Positions 15,334 through 24,017 are shown, counted from the stretch's first letter. The stretch: 64,000 nucleotides of DNA from VRUE01 sp963697915 (GCA_963697915.1 OY969103.1:1240001-1304000); one strand, 5' to 3'. The notes: generated by a model from the sequence alone, not told the origin. Translations and numbers: made by a program.

Positions 15334-18300
15334 TCACTGTCGCCGGCCGAAGCTGTGACCCGGAGGAGCTACGGTGCGTAACTGGGCCACGGCGCGCTCG
15401 CGACGACGACGGTTGTCTACCTTACCGATGCCCGTCCGCGAGTGAACCTCGAGCTCTCCGAGCTCGGTGACGAGGACGTTGGTGGTCCCTTCGCGGCGCT
15501 GCAAGGTGCCCTTGGCGCGGACCAGCGGCGCCGCGCGGGCGAGCGCCCGGTGGCGCTCGTAGACCGGCGGCGGCACGATCAGGTTGACGGTGCCGCGCTC
15601 GTCCTCGAGCAGCATGAAGACGATCCCCTTGGCGGTCTGCGGGCGCTGGCGGGCGACGACCATGCCGCCGACCTCGACCGCGCTGCCGTCCTCGGCCCGC
15701 TCGAGGTCGGTGCTGCGCAGCAGTTCGGGGCCGAGGTCGGGGCGCATCAGCGCCAGCGGGTGCTCGCCCAGCGTCATCCCGGTCGAGCGGTAGTCGGCGA
15801 TCACCTCCTCCCAGGGCTCGAGCGGCTCCAGCTCCGGCGCCACGGGCGGCTCCAGCGGCAGCGCCATCTGCATCCCTTCCCCATACCGCACCCCCCTGCC
15901 AACGCCCCCCGCCTCCCAAAGCGCCTCGCGCCGGGACGTGCCGGGACTTAGCCGCCCATATGGGCGGGGAATCGACGGCACGTCCCCGGCGAGGTCGTCG
16001 AGGGCGCCGGCCCAGGCGAGGCGCTCGAGGCCGTCGCGGCTCGCCCCGGAGCGCGAGGCGAGGTCGGCGATCCCGCGGTAGGGACCGCCGCGCTCGCGCT
16101 CGGCGAGGAGGGACTCCATCTCCGCCTCGCGCACCCCCTTGACGTAGCCGAGCCCGATCCGCACCACCTTGCCGCCGCGCAGCTCCGGCTCGCCCGCCGG
16201 ACGGTCGCGCGGTGTCTCCACATGGCAGAGGACGCGGCCGCGGTTGACGTCGGGGCCGGCCAGGCGCAGGCCGCGCCGCTGCGCCTCGTGGACCAGCGCG
16301 TCGGGCGGGTAGAAGCCCATCGGCTGCTCGTTGAGCAGCGCCGCGAGGAACTCCGCCCCGTGGTGGATCCGCAGCCAGGCCGACTGGTAGGCGAGCAGGC
16401 CGAAGGCGGCCGAGTGCGCCTTGGGGAAGCCGAAGCCGGAGAAGCCCTCGATCTGCGCCCAGACCCGTTCGGCCGTCGCCAGCGGGACCTCCGCGTTGAC
16501 AGCGCCCACGAGGAAGTTGTCGTAGTGCTTCTCGATCTCCTCCCGCGAGCGCTTGCGGCTCATCGCCCGCCGCAGATCCTCCGCCTCGGCGGCGCTGAAG
16601 CCGGCCAGCGCCTTGGCCACCTCGAGTACCTGCTCCTGGTAGACGATCGTGCCCAGCGTGTCGCGCAGCGGGCCCTCCAGCGAGGGGTGCTCGTAGGGGA
16701 TCTCGAAGGCCTCTCCCTCGCGGCGCTGGCGCTGGCGCCGCTCTATGTACGGGTGGACGGCACCGCCCTGGATCGGGCCGGGCCGCACCAGCGCCACCTG
16801 CACGGTGAGGTCGTCGAGGTTTTCCGGGCGGGTGCGGGGCAGCATCTGCATCTGGGCGCGGCTCTCGATCTGGAAGACGCCGGTCGTCTCCGCCGCCTGG
16901 ATCGACCTGTAGGTCTCGGCGTCGTCGAGCGGGATCCGCGAGAGGTCGAGCGGCTCCCCTCGGGTGCGACCGACTTCCTCGACGCAGCGCTCGACCGCCG
17001 AGAGCATCCCCAGGCCGAGGAGGTCGATCTTGAGGAAGCCGGCGTCGGTGCAGGAGTCCTTGTCCCACTGGACGATCTGCCGCCCCGCCATCGCCGCCGG
17101 CACGACCGGGCAGACGTCGACCAGCGGCTGGGTCGAGATCACCATCCCGCCCGGGTGCTGGGAGGCGTGGCGGGGCAGCCCCATCGCTTCGTCGACGAGG
17201 GAGAGCAGCGCCTGCCAGCCCCGCGCTCCGGCTCGCTTGCCGATCGCGGCGACGACGTCGCGCTCGATCTCGCCGGCGCTCTCGTGGAAGCCGACCATCT
17301 TCGCGACCTTGTCGATCTCCGCTTCGGGCAGCGCCAGCGCCTTGCCCAGGTCGCGCACGACGCCGCGCGCCCGGTAGGTGGGGAAGGCCGCGACGAGAGC
17401 CGCGCGGTCGGCGCCGTAGCGCTCGTGGACGCGGAGGATCAGCTGCTCGCGGATGTCGCGCGGGAAGTCGAGGTCGATGTCGGGCATCACTTTCACTTCC
17501 TCGTTGAGGAAGCGGCCGGCGAAGAGGCCTTTGTCGACCGGGTCGACGTGGGAAAGGCCGGTCAGGTAGCAGACGATCGAGCTGACGCTGGAGCCGCGGC
17601 CGCGGCCCGGCGGCAGGATCGAGCGCGCCGACTCCGGGCCGCGCACCGCGAGCGCCACCTCGCGGGCGAGCTCGAGCATGTCGCGGTGGAGGAGGAAGAA
17701 GCCGGAGAGGTCGTGCGCGCGGATCGTCTTCAGCTCGTCGTCGAGGCGCGCCTCCGCGTCGCGGTACAGCCCCGAGCCCGCGTAGCGCTCGTCGAGACGG
17801 GCCCGGCAGGCCTCGGCCAGCTTGCGGTCGGCGTCGCGGTCCTCGGAGCCCGGGTAGCGGTAGCCGAGCTCCTCGTTGAGGTCGAAGTGGAGACGCTCGG
17901 CGAGGCGCACGGTCTCGGCGACCGCCTCGGGGTGCTCGCGGAAACGGGCCGCCATCGCCGCCGGTGAGGTCAGGGCCGAGGTCGAGTTGCCGCGCCGCCG
18001 CGGCTCGCTCGCCTCCAGCGTCGTCCCCAGCCGCACCGCGACGAGGGCGTCCTGGAGGCGGGCGCGGAGGCGGGCGTGGGAGTGGACGTTGCCGGTGGCG
18101 ACCGTGGGAACGCCGAGCCGTTCAGCGAGCCCGGCCAGCCAGCGGTTGCGGGCTCGGTCGCGACGCCAGTAGGGGCGCTGCAGCTCGACCCGGAAGCGGT
18201 CGCGGCCGAAGACGGCGAGCAGGCGGCGGGCGCGGGCCGTGCCCCCGTTCGCGTCACCCAGCTCCCAGGCCCCGGCCAGGGCGCCGTCGCGGGCGCAGCC

Positions 18301-18708
18301 GGAGAGGCAGACGAGGCCGGCGGCGTTGGCCTCGAGCTGGTCGAGCGTCACCGCCGGCTGCCCGGCGGAGCGATCGCTGCTGTCGCGGGTGTGGGAGTGG
18401 GCAGAGGTCAGCAGGCGACAGAGGTTGCGGTAGCCGGTCGCGTCTTCGACCAGGAGGGTGAGGTGGGCGAGGCGCGCCGGGGGCTCCAGCGCCAGCGTCA
18501 GCTCCGCCCCGGTGATCGCGCGGACCCCGGCCGCCCGGCAGGCGCGAGCGAACTCGAGCGACCCCCAGAGCCCGTCGTGGTCGGTGAGGGCGAAGGCGGG
18601 ATAGCCGTAGGCGGCGGCGGCGGTCGCCAGCTCGTGCGGCGTCGAGGCCCCGTCGAGAAAGGAGAAGGCCGAGTGGGCGTGCAGCTCTATGTAGGGGACG
18701 TCGCCCAT
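15334..18708 (-). CDS. dnaE2: Error-prone DNA polymerase III alpha subunit DnaE2 (ImuC)
   Basis: 1124 residues. The N-terminal PHP domain begins ELHAHSAFSFLDGAS; the polymerase core carries the PDIDLDF metal site at about 405-412, and the C-terminal region ends with an OB fold (VEVGGMVVARQRPQTAKGIV). Length and the lack of the long replicative C-terminus identify DnaE2 rather than DnaE1. It is the lesion-bypass and mutagenic polymerase of the SOS response, working with ImuB. A clamp-binding-like QMALPL lies at about 946-951. Residues about 907-926 come from a palindromic insertion. It is the third gene behind the SOS box at 19685 and follows DUF6504 by 6 bp. Confidence 0.93.
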   Translation of the reverse strand: MGDVPYIELHAHSAFSFLDGASTPHELATAAAAYGYPAFALTDHDGLWGSLEFARACRAAGVRAITGAELTLALEPPARLAHLTLLVEDATGYRNLCRLLTSAHSHTRDSSDRSAGQPAVTLDQLEANAAGLVCLSGCARDGALAGAWELGDANGGTARARRLLAVFGRDRFRVELQRPYWRRDRARNRWLAGLAERLGVPTVATGNVHSHARLRARLQDALVAVRLGTTLEASEPRRRGNSTSALTSPAAMAARFREHPEAVAETVRLAERLHFDLNEELGYRYPGSEDRDADRKLAEACRARLDERYAGSGLYRDAEARLDDELKTIRAHDLSGFFLLHRDMLELAREVALAVRGPESARSILPPGRGRGSSVSSIVCYLTGLSHVDPVDKGLFAGRFLNEEVKVMPDIDLDFPRDIREQLILRVHERYGADRAALVAAFPTYRARGVVRDLGKALALPEAEIDKVAKMVGFHESAGEIERDVVAAIGKRAGARGWQALLSLVDEAMGLPRHASQHPGGMVISTQPLVDVCPVVPAAMAGRQIVQWDKDSCTDAGFLKIDLLGLGMLSAVERCVEEVGRTRGEPLDLSRIPLDDAETYRSIQAAETTGVFQIESRAQMQMLPRTRPENLDDLTVQVALVRPGPIQGGAVHPYIERRQRQRREGEAFEIPYEHPSLEGPLRDTLGTIVYQEQVLEVAKALAGFSAAEAEDLRRAMSRKRSREEIEKHYDNFLVGAVNAEVPLATAERVWAQIEGFSGFGFPKAHSAAFGLLAYQSAWLRIHHGAEFLAALLNEQPMGFYPPDALVHEAQRRGLRLAGPDVNRGRVLCHVETPRDRPAGEPELRGGKVVRIGLGYVKGVREAEMESLLAERERGGPYRGIADLASRSGASRDGLERLAWAGALDDLAGDVPSIPRPYGRLSPGTSRREALWEAGGVGRGVRYGEGMQMALPLEPPVAPELEPLEPWEEVIADYRSTGMTLGEHPLALMRPDLGPELLRSTDLERAEDGSAVEVGGMVVARQRPQTAKGIVFMLLEDERGTVNLIVPPPVYERHRALARAAPLVRAKGTLQRREGTTNVLVTELGELEVHSRTGIGKVDNRRRRERAVAQLRTVAPPGHSFGRRQ
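15931..15989. repeat. Palindromic hairpin element embedded in frame in dnaE2
   Basis: Outer arms 15931-15943 and 15976-15989 pair over 13 bp with one bulged base. They enclose a perfect 16-bp palindrome, CCGCCCATATGGGCGG (15952-15967), with 8-nt spacers on each side. The element encodes about 20 residues that interrupt an otherwise DnaE2-like stretch, without breaking the frame. Confidence 0.75.
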
Positions 18709-18714
18709 CGCACC

Positions 18715-18963
18715 TCAGGCCCGCTGCCGGTACCAGGGGCCCTCTTTGCCGCTGCGGAAAACGACGACGTCGGAGCCGTCGGCGAGGACCAGCTCGTAGT
18801 AGTGACGGCGCAGCCGCGGCGGCATCCACCAGCGGTCCTCGACCAGCCACTCCTCGCGCATCGCCTCGACCGCGACTCCCGCGACCGCCCGCGGCGCGCT
18901 CCCCGGCTCGGCCTCGACCCGCACACGGGACGGCGCGTACAGCCGTCGCGCCCGGGGCCTCAC
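18715..18963 (-). CDS. DUF6504 family mutasome-associated protein
   Basis: 82 residues from a GTG at 18963 whose GTGA overlaps the imuB stop by 4 bp. The sequence VRPRARRLYAPSRVRVEAE, the 'REEWLVEDRWW' core and the ending 'ELVLADGSDVVVFRSG' fit DUF6504, a small protein found next to imuB and dnaE2 in actinobacteria (sometimes fused to ImuB). Its role is not established; its fixed position suggests a mutasome part. It lies between imuB and dnaE2 and must be co-transcribed. Confidence 0.8.
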   Translation of the reverse strand: MRPRARRLYAPSRVRVEAEPGSAPRAVAGVAVEAMREEWLVEDRWWMPPRLRRHYYELVLADGSDVVVFRSGKEGPWYRQRA

Positions 18964-19685
18964 CGGCTCGGCACCGGGTACGGGGTGAGGATCGCGCGAC
19001 GCTCGGGGACGCGCGAGGAGGGGTCGACCGGCAGGACCTTGAGCAGCGCCTCGGCGCCCTCGGCGGCGCGCACCTCGCGCAGGGCTGCGAGCAGCCGGTG
19101 GCGGCGCGACTCGTCGCCGTGGATCGCCAGCTCGGTCTGCTCGGCGGCGCGGGCGCCGAGGCGGTCGCTGCGCAGCCAGAGCGTGACCGCGGGCGCCGGC
19201 AGCTCCTCCAGCCGTGGCGCCAGCACCGTGCGCAGCACCCGCGCCGAGGCGGTCGGCCGGCCGAGGCCCTGCTCGACGCTCCAGCTGGCGCCGTCGCTGA
19301 GCAGGGCGCCGAGCCGCAGCCCCAGCAGCGTCCGTCCTCGCCGCCGAGGCGCGGCGAGCAGGCGGTCGACCAGCAGCTCCAGCGCCCGCTCCAGCTGGCT
19401 GCCGGCGGTCCCCTCCGGCAGCTCGATCTCCTCGCCCAGCTGCTCGCGCGGGGCGCGGCGCTCGGCGACGAGCAGGTCGTCCTCGCCGCGGGCGAGGCGC
19501 AGGGCGCGCAGCCCAGGCTGGCCGAAGCGATCGGCGACGTGACCGGGCGAGAGCGCCGCCAGCTCCCCCAGCGTCCCGATCCCCAGCCGTCGCAGGGTCT
19601 CGACCAGGTTCCCTGCCTCGCGCTCGGGCAGCCCCAACCGGTCCCCCAGGACCGCTATCGGCAGATCGGCGAGACGCGCAGCCAT
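18960..19685 (-). CDS. imuB: ImuB-like protein lacking the Y-family palm/fingers region
   Basis: 241 residues from the ATG at 19685. It starts directly at the helix-hairpin-helix part of ImuB (RLADLPIAVLG, then LRRLGIGTLGELAAL), continues through the little-finger domain and ends with the ImuB C-terminal pattern (RLLAALREVRAAEGAEALLKV, SSRVPERRAIL). QTELAI at residues 183-188 stands where ImuB has its beta-clamp motif. Usual ImuB proteins have about 200 more N-terminal residues with the degenerate polymerase core; no trace of them is seen upstream in any frame. A TTG at 19706 would add only 7 residues, encoded by the SOS box. ImuB acts as an adaptor between clamp and DnaE2, so the adaptor half may suffice. 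Confidence 0.8.
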   Translation of the reverse strand: MAARLADLPIAVLGDRLGLPEREAGNLVETLRRLGIGTLGELAALSPGHVADRFGQPGLRALRLARGEDDLLVAERRAPREQLGEEIELPEGTAGSQLERALELLVDRLLAAPRRRGRTLLGLRLGALLSDGASWSVEQGLGRPTASARVLRTVLAPRLEELPAPAVTLWLRSDRLGARAAEQTELAIHGDESRRHRLLAALREVRAAEGAEALLKVLPVDPSSRVPERRAILTPYPVPSR

Positions 19686-19702
19686 ACGAACATATGTTCG
19701 TA
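19685..19702 (-). promoter_or_regulatory. SOS box (LexA operator) of the imuB-DUF6504-dnaE2 operon
   Basis: TACGAACATATGTTCGTA is a perfect 18-bp palindrome containing the actinobacterial LexA core CGAAC-N4-GTTCG. Its last base is the A of the imuB ATG, so LexA would cover the transcription start region directly. DNA-damage induction of the operon follows from this. Confidence 0.88.
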
Positions 19703-19763
19703 TCAAACGCCGCCGAGCTCAACCGACGAGAAGTTCCTCTCAGCGGCGAGTGAGACCAGCGGG

Positions 19764-20021
19764 TCAGGTCTGCGTGAGGACCAGCGCGATCACCGACGCC
19801 CAACCGGCCAAGGTGGCAGACGTGAAAGCGATGGCGGCAAAGATCATGGCCCTGCCAAGGCTGTCGAGCCGGTCGGTGACGCGGTGAAGCTCCACGTCCA
19901 CCTCGTCGAATCGTTTGCCAACCTCATCGAACTTTCGGTCGACCCCGTCGAAGCGCCGGTTGACTTCGCCGCGGAAGTCGTCCAGCCGATCGTCGGTCCA
20001 GCTCTGCCTCATCGCCTCCAT
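19764..20021 (-). CDS. Small coiled-coil protein with C-terminal membrane helix
   Basis: 85 residues, hypothetical. The first about 55 form a heptad-like coiled coil with repeated FDEV/FDGV units (RRFDGVDRKFDEVGKRF in part), followed by one membrane helix (AMIFAAIAFTSATLAGWASVIALVL) and a short tail. It resembles the many small tail-anchored 'DUF1640/Bdr-like' coiled-coil proteins of unknown function. Its base composition is less GC-rich than its neighbours. It lies just upstream of the SOS box, on the same strand as imuB, but a 60-bp gap and the operator separate it from that operon. Translation is plausible though the ribosome site is weak. Confidence 0.55.
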   Translation of the reverse strand: MEAMRQSWTDDRLDDFRGEVNRRFDGVDRKFDEVGKRFDEVDVELHRVTDRLDSLGRAMIFAAIAFTSATLAGWASVIALVLTQT

Positions 20022-20184
20022 GATGACAAATGCTAGACGACAAAACGTTGCGCGTGGTGGGCTTGGGTCAAATCTTCTGAGTCAACTCTGTGCCGACAGA
20101 GTGACGGCCCCTGGATTGAGTACTTCTTTATTTGCTCTGTAAAAGTTGCGCAAATCTGGGCTGACGTGAAAGCCTCGCCGGCCG
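20022..20184. other. AT-richer intergenic segment with a short perfect hairpin
   Basis: No gene is seen. ACTCTGT (20085-20091) and ACAGAGT (20096-20102) form a 7-bp stem with loop GCCG. The next 60 bases are unusually AT-rich for this chromosome (for example CTTCTTTATTTGC near 20125). It separates divergent genes and may hold their promoters. Confidence 0.5.
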
Positions 20185-21177
20185 ATGGCCAAAGTCGTCG
20201 AGAGCCTCGAACCGATCCTCGACCCGCCGGCGGCGACGCTGAAGGAGCTGGAGACGCTCTCGGCGGGCCTCGACGCGGCGATCCCGGCCAAGGCGCTCGA
20301 TCGCAACCTGCTGATCGCGACCTGGAACATCCGCGCCTTCGGCGACATGGCCGACAGCTGGGAGCGCGGCAAAGACGACAGCCCGAAGCGCAACCGCTCC
20401 GACGCGCTGGCGATCGCCGAGATCCTCTCGCGCTTCGACGTGGTCGCCGTGCAGGAGGCGCGCGCCAACCTGAAGGCGTTGCGCAACGTGGTCAAAGCGC
20501 TGGGGCCCGAGTGGGGGCTGATCCTGACAGACGTCAACCCGCCGCCGGCCGGCAACGGCGAGCGGCTCGCCTTCCTCTACGACACGCGCCGCGTGCGGCC
20601 CTCGGGCCTGGCGGCGGAGCTCGTCGTCCCCGACGAGTGGCTGCGGAAAGGCAAGATCGCCGAGGGCGCGCTGCGCGAGCAGTTCGTCCGCACCCCCTAC
20701 GCGGTCAGCTTCATCGGCGCCGGCCAGACCTTCATCCTCGTCACCCTGCACGTCATCTACGGCAAGGACGCCGACGACCGCACCGGCGAGCTGGCCGGGA
20801 TCGCCGAGTGGCTGGCGGACTGGGCGAGGCGCACCGCCGAGGACTACAACCAGAACCTGATCTGCCTCGGTGACTTCAACATCGACCGCAAGGACGACCC
20901 CAACTACGAGGCGCTGACCTCGACCGGCCTGAAGCCGCCGCCCGAGCTGGAGAAGTTCGCCGGCACCGTCTCCGACAAAGGCGACGACGTCCACTTCTAC
21001 GACCAGATCGCCTGGTTCACCGAGGGCGGCCGCGAGCAGCTGACGCTCAACTACGAGGGCGACGGCCACGCCGGCCGCTTCGACTGGCGCCCGCACCTGC
21101 TGACCGAGATGGACACCCAGGAGATGACCTGGCACCTCTCGGATCACTTCCCCCTCTGGGTCGAGTTCTCGACCTAA
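20185..21177 (+). CDS. Endonuclease/exonuclease/phosphatase (EEP) superfamily protein
   Basis: 330 residues with the DNase I-like fold: ATWNIRAFG (Asn of motif 1), VQEA (metal-binding Glu), TLHVIYG (motif with catalytic His), GDFNID (Asp/Asn pair), and the final SDHFPLW (Asp-His). All catalytic positions are present, so it should be an active metal-dependent phosphodiesterase or nuclease. No signal peptide is visible, which suggests a cytosolic protein. Substrates in this superfamily range from DNA to phospholipids, so the target is unknown. It sits alone between the mutasome operon and the TetR cluster. Confidence 0.85.
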   Translation: MAKVVESLEPILDPPAATLKELETLSAGLDAAIPAKALDRNLLIATWNIRAFGDMADSWERGKDDSPKRNRSDALAIAEILSRFDVVAVQEARANLKALRNVVKALGPEWGLILTDVNPPPAGNGERLAFLYDTRRVRPSGLAAELVVPDEWLRKGKIAEGALREQFVRTPYAVSFIGAGQTFILVTLHVIYGKDADDRTGELAGIAEWLADWARRTAEDYNQNLICLGDFNIDRKDDPNYEALTSTGLKPPPELEKFAGTVSDKGDDVHFYDQIAWFTEGGREQLTLNYEGDGHAGRFDWRPHLLTEMDTQEMTWHLSDHFPLWVEFST

Positions 21178-21194
21178 GCGAGGCCGGGGAGCGC

Positions 21195-22547
21195 TCAGTC
21201 TTCCTTGGCGATCTTCGCCGCCTCGGCGCTGCCCAGGTATGGGGTCAGCGTGAACTCGACCAGATCGGGAAGCAGGTTCTCCAGCTCCTCGGCCTTGCCG
21301 GCGATGATGCGCCGCGAGATCAGCGAGACCATGCCGCCGACCAGGGCTTCCTCGGTGGTCGGCGAGAGGCGCGAGAGGACTTCGGGGGAGCGACCCTCGC
21401 GGCCCTGTTCGAAGTAGGGCACGAAGCTCTGGATCGCGGCGTCGTAGCGCTCGACCACGGCCGGCCCGGCGACCAGCGCCTCGACCATGCAGAGGCGGGC
21501 CAGATTGGGCTCGGCGGAGAGGAACTCGAGCATCGCGTCGATCCCGGCCTTGATCGCCTGCGGCCACTCGTCGTTTTCCTCGAAGGCGGCGGTGACGCGC
21601 TCGCGCAGCTCGGCCATCACCGTGTCGTAGGCGGCGACGAAGCACTCGTCCTTGCTCGAGAAGTGCTCGTAGAAGGTGCGGCGGGAGACGGCGGCGGCGC
21701 GGGTGATGTGGGCGATCGTGGTGCCGGCGTAGCCGTCCTCGGCGACCGCCTCGGCGATCCCGGCGATCAGCCGCTCACGCTGGTTGTGGGTGACGAACTC
21801 GCGGGGCAGGCCGTGCCGGCCCGGCGGTAGGCGCGCTAACTCGGGCGGATAGCCCTCGGCGCTCGAGGGCTCGGCCATTTCTTCGCGACGTTTACGTGCC
21901 ATATCGCGACGATATCGGTCCTGTCCATCGGAATCGCGTTCGAGCTCCTCCATCGCCGCCTCGACACCCAGATACGGCATCACCGCGGCCGACATCAGCT
22001 GCGGGATGAGGCCGGGCAGGTCGTCGACGTCGCCGCGCACGACCCGCGAGTAGATCTGGCCGTAGGCCGAGCCGGCCAGGGCCTCGGCTGTCGTGTGGGG
22101 AACGGCTTCCGGGTCCTCCATCTCGAGGCGGCCGGCGTCGATCAGGCCGGCCAGCACCCGCATCGTCATGTCGCGGCGGGCGCGGGCGGCGTCACCGGCG
22201 GCGAGTACCTCGACCCCGAAGCTGGCGCGGCTCGGGTCGTGGCTGAGGCCGGCGACGATCTGGTAGGCGACGGCGCGCAGGCGATCGGGCCATTCCTCGG
22301 CACTTTCGTAGGCCTCCACCATCGACTCCAGGCACTGCTCGTTGAGCTCCTGCCAGGCGGAGATGAAGCAGTCGTATTTGCCGCGGAAGTGGCGGTCGAA
22401 GGCGGGGCGGTCGAGACCTGCCCGCTCGAGCACCAGCTCGATCGTGGTCTCGCCGTAGCCGCGCTCGGCGGCGACCTCGATCAGGGCAGCGACGATCAGG
22501 GCGCGCTCAGAGCTGCCGGCGCGCTCACGAGTCTCCGTGTCGATCAC
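21195..22547 (-). CDS. Tandem TetR-family regulator (two complete TetR units in one chain)
   Basis: 450 residues from a GTG at 22547. The first unit has its HTH around residues 20-65 (TTIELVLERAGLDRPAFDRHF) and a ligand-domain part ending 'VMPYLGVEAAMEEL'. The second begins around residue 215 after a charged linker with 'PPGRHGLPREFVTHNQRERL', has its HTH 'TTIAHITRAAAVSRRTFYEHF' and ends 'LTPYLGSAEAAKIA'. TetR proteins normally dimerise; a fused pair would make a pseudo-dimer with two different recognition helices. An upstream TTG start at 22628 would overlap the next gene by 47 bp and adds no family sequence. Confidence 0.82.
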   Translation of the reverse strand: MIDTETRERAGSSERALIVAALIEVAAERGYGETTIELVLERAGLDRPAFDRHFRGKYDCFISAWQELNEQCLESMVEAYESAEEWPDRLRAVAYQIVAGLSHDPSRASFGVEVLAAGDAARARRDMTMRVLAGLIDAGRLEMEDPEAVPHTTAEALAGSAYGQIYSRVVRGDVDDLPGLIPQLMSAAVMPYLGVEAAMEELERDSDGQDRYRRDMARKRREEMAEPSSAEGYPPELARLPPGRHGLPREFVTHNQRERLIAGIAEAVAEDGYAGTTIAHITRAAAVSRRTFYEHFSSKDECFVAAYDTVMAELRERVTAAFEENDEWPQAIKAGIDAMLEFLSAEPNLARLCMVEALVAGPAVVERYDAAIQSFVPYFEQGREGRSPEVLSRLSPTTEEALVGGMVSLISRRIIAGKAEELENLLPDLVEFTLTPYLGSAEAAKIAKED

Positions 22548-22581
22548 TAGCGCATGTGCCCCCCAATCCCTGCCTTGGCGT

Positions 22582-23256
22582 TCAACCGGGTGACGCGGGC
22601 GAGTCAGCCGCCGTCCGCTTCGCCGCATCAGGGCCGACGTAGGGCGTGAGCGAGAACTCGACCAACTCCGGCAGGAGCTGCTCGATCTCCTCCGCCTGCC
22701 CCATCACGATCCGCTGGTAGATGATCCAGAAGATCCCGCCGACGATCGTCTCCTCCAGCGTCTCCGGCAGGGCCTCGCCGTTCGGCGCGACCTTGCGCCC
22801 CATGCGGAAGAGCGGCACGAACGCCTGGATCGAGCGTTCGTAGCGCTCGACCGCGGCCGGGCCGGCGGAGAGCGCCTCGACGATGCAGGTACGGGCCAGC
22901 GCCGGCTCGCTGGCGACGTAATGGAGGAAGGCGGCGAGGCCGGCGTTGACGCGGGCGGGCCAGCTGTCGACCTTGCTGGCGGCGTCGACGACGCGCTGCA
23001 GCGCCTCTTTGACCGCGAACTCGGAAGCGGCGAGGAAGCAGTCTTCCTTGGAGGAGAAGTTCTCGTAGAAGGTGTTGCGGGCGATCCCGGCGCGACTGAC
23101 GATGTCGGCGACGGTGACCGTGCGGTAGCTCTTCTCGACTGTCTCCTCGGCCAGCGCGGAGATGATCCGGGCGCGCTGATGCTGGGTGATGAACTCACGG
23201 GGGAGCGGATGCCTTCCTGGCGGCATTCTCATCGCCTGGGGGACACGCTCAGCCAC
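22582..23256 (-). CDS. TetR-family transcriptional regulator
   Basis: 224 residues. The N-terminal PPGRHPLPREFITQHQRARI is nearly the same as the linker before the second unit of the neighbouring tandem regulator, so the two are paralogues. HTH: 'VTVADIVSRAGIARNTFYENF' (about residues 46-66). The C-terminal domain contains the TetR pattern 'ARTCIVEALSAGPAAVERYE' and ends 'FSLTPYVGPDAAKR'. It is the upstream gene of a two-gene operon and is divergent from another TetR gene 110 bp away. Confidence 0.85.
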   Translation of the reverse strand: MAERVPQAMRMPPGRHPLPREFITQHQRARIISALAEETVEKSYRTVTVADIVSRAGIARNTFYENFSSKEDCFLAASEFAVKEALQRVVDAASKVDSWPARVNAGLAAFLHYVASEPALARTCIVEALSAGPAAVERYERSIQAFVPLFRMGRKVAPNGEALPETLEETIVGGIFWIIYQRIVMGQAEEIEQLLPELVEFSLTPYVGPDAAKRTAADSPASPG

Positions 23257-23366
23257 GTGAGTCAGGCTACTCGCCGGCCGGGGATATTCAAGCTGGACGC
23301 CTTGGCGATATACCGCTACAGTACCGGGTGCCAGACAACCTGTTCCCTAGATCAGGAGGAAAGGGA

Positions 23367-23984
23367 ATGGCAGTGGGAAAGCTCGTCGACTCGCCCAAGG
23401 GCGAGCGACTTCTTCAGGGGATGCTCGAGGCGGTCGGCACAGAGGGCTACGACGCGACCTCGGTGCGGACGGTTCTCAGTCGCACCGGGCTCTACAGGCA
23501 GGCCTTCTACGACAACTTCGCCGATAAGGACTCCTGCTACCTGGCCGCACTCCACGTCGGGATCGAGCGGCTGGAAGAGACGATGGTGGTGGCGGCGACG
23601 GGCGAGGTGGGGTGGCGCAACCAGTTGCGCGCCGGGCTCGGCGCCCTGCTCGACCTGCTCGATGCCGAGCCCGACTTCGGCCGCGGCGTGATCGTCGAGG
23701 TCCACGCGGCGGGGCCCGAGGCGCTGGCGAAACGCGCCGAAGCGATGAAAAGGGCTGCCGATTTCATCGATCTGGCGCGCCAGGAGGTGGAGAGCCCCGA
23801 CTCGCCCCCGCCGATCGCTCCGGAGGGGATCGTCTCCGGCATCCACGCGATCGTCCACTCGCGCCTCTCAACCGGCGCTACGGAGGGCTTTCGCAAGCTT
23901 CTACCCGAGTTCATGTACTTCGCCGTGCTGCCTTACTTCGGGGCGGCCGCGGCAAGCGAGGAGATGCAGGCCGCGCGGGTCTGA
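23367..23984 (+). CDS. TetR-family transcriptional regulator
   Basis: 205 residues from the ATG at 23367, preceded by AGGAGGA (23354-23360) at ideal spacing; this decides against an earlier start at 23328. HTH: 'TSVRTVLSRTGLYRQAFYDNF'. The ligand domain shows 'RGVIVEVHAAGPEALAKRAEA', as in the neighbouring regulators, and ends 'AVLPYFGAAAASEEM'. It is divergent from the 22582-23256 regulator and likely shares its control region. Confidence 0.86.
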   Translation: MAVGKLVDSPKGERLLQGMLEAVGTEGYDATSVRTVLSRTGLYRQAFYDNFADKDSCYLAALHVGIERLEETMVVAATGEVGWRNQLRAGLGALLDLLDAEPDFGRGVIVEVHAAGPEALAKRAEAMKRAADFIDLARQEVESPDSPPPIAPEGIVSGIHAIVHSRLSTGATEGFRKLLPEFMYFAVLPYFGAAAASEEMQAARV

Positions 23985-24017
23985 AGATGTCCTTATAGGA
24001 ACGGCGATGTTTGAGGG

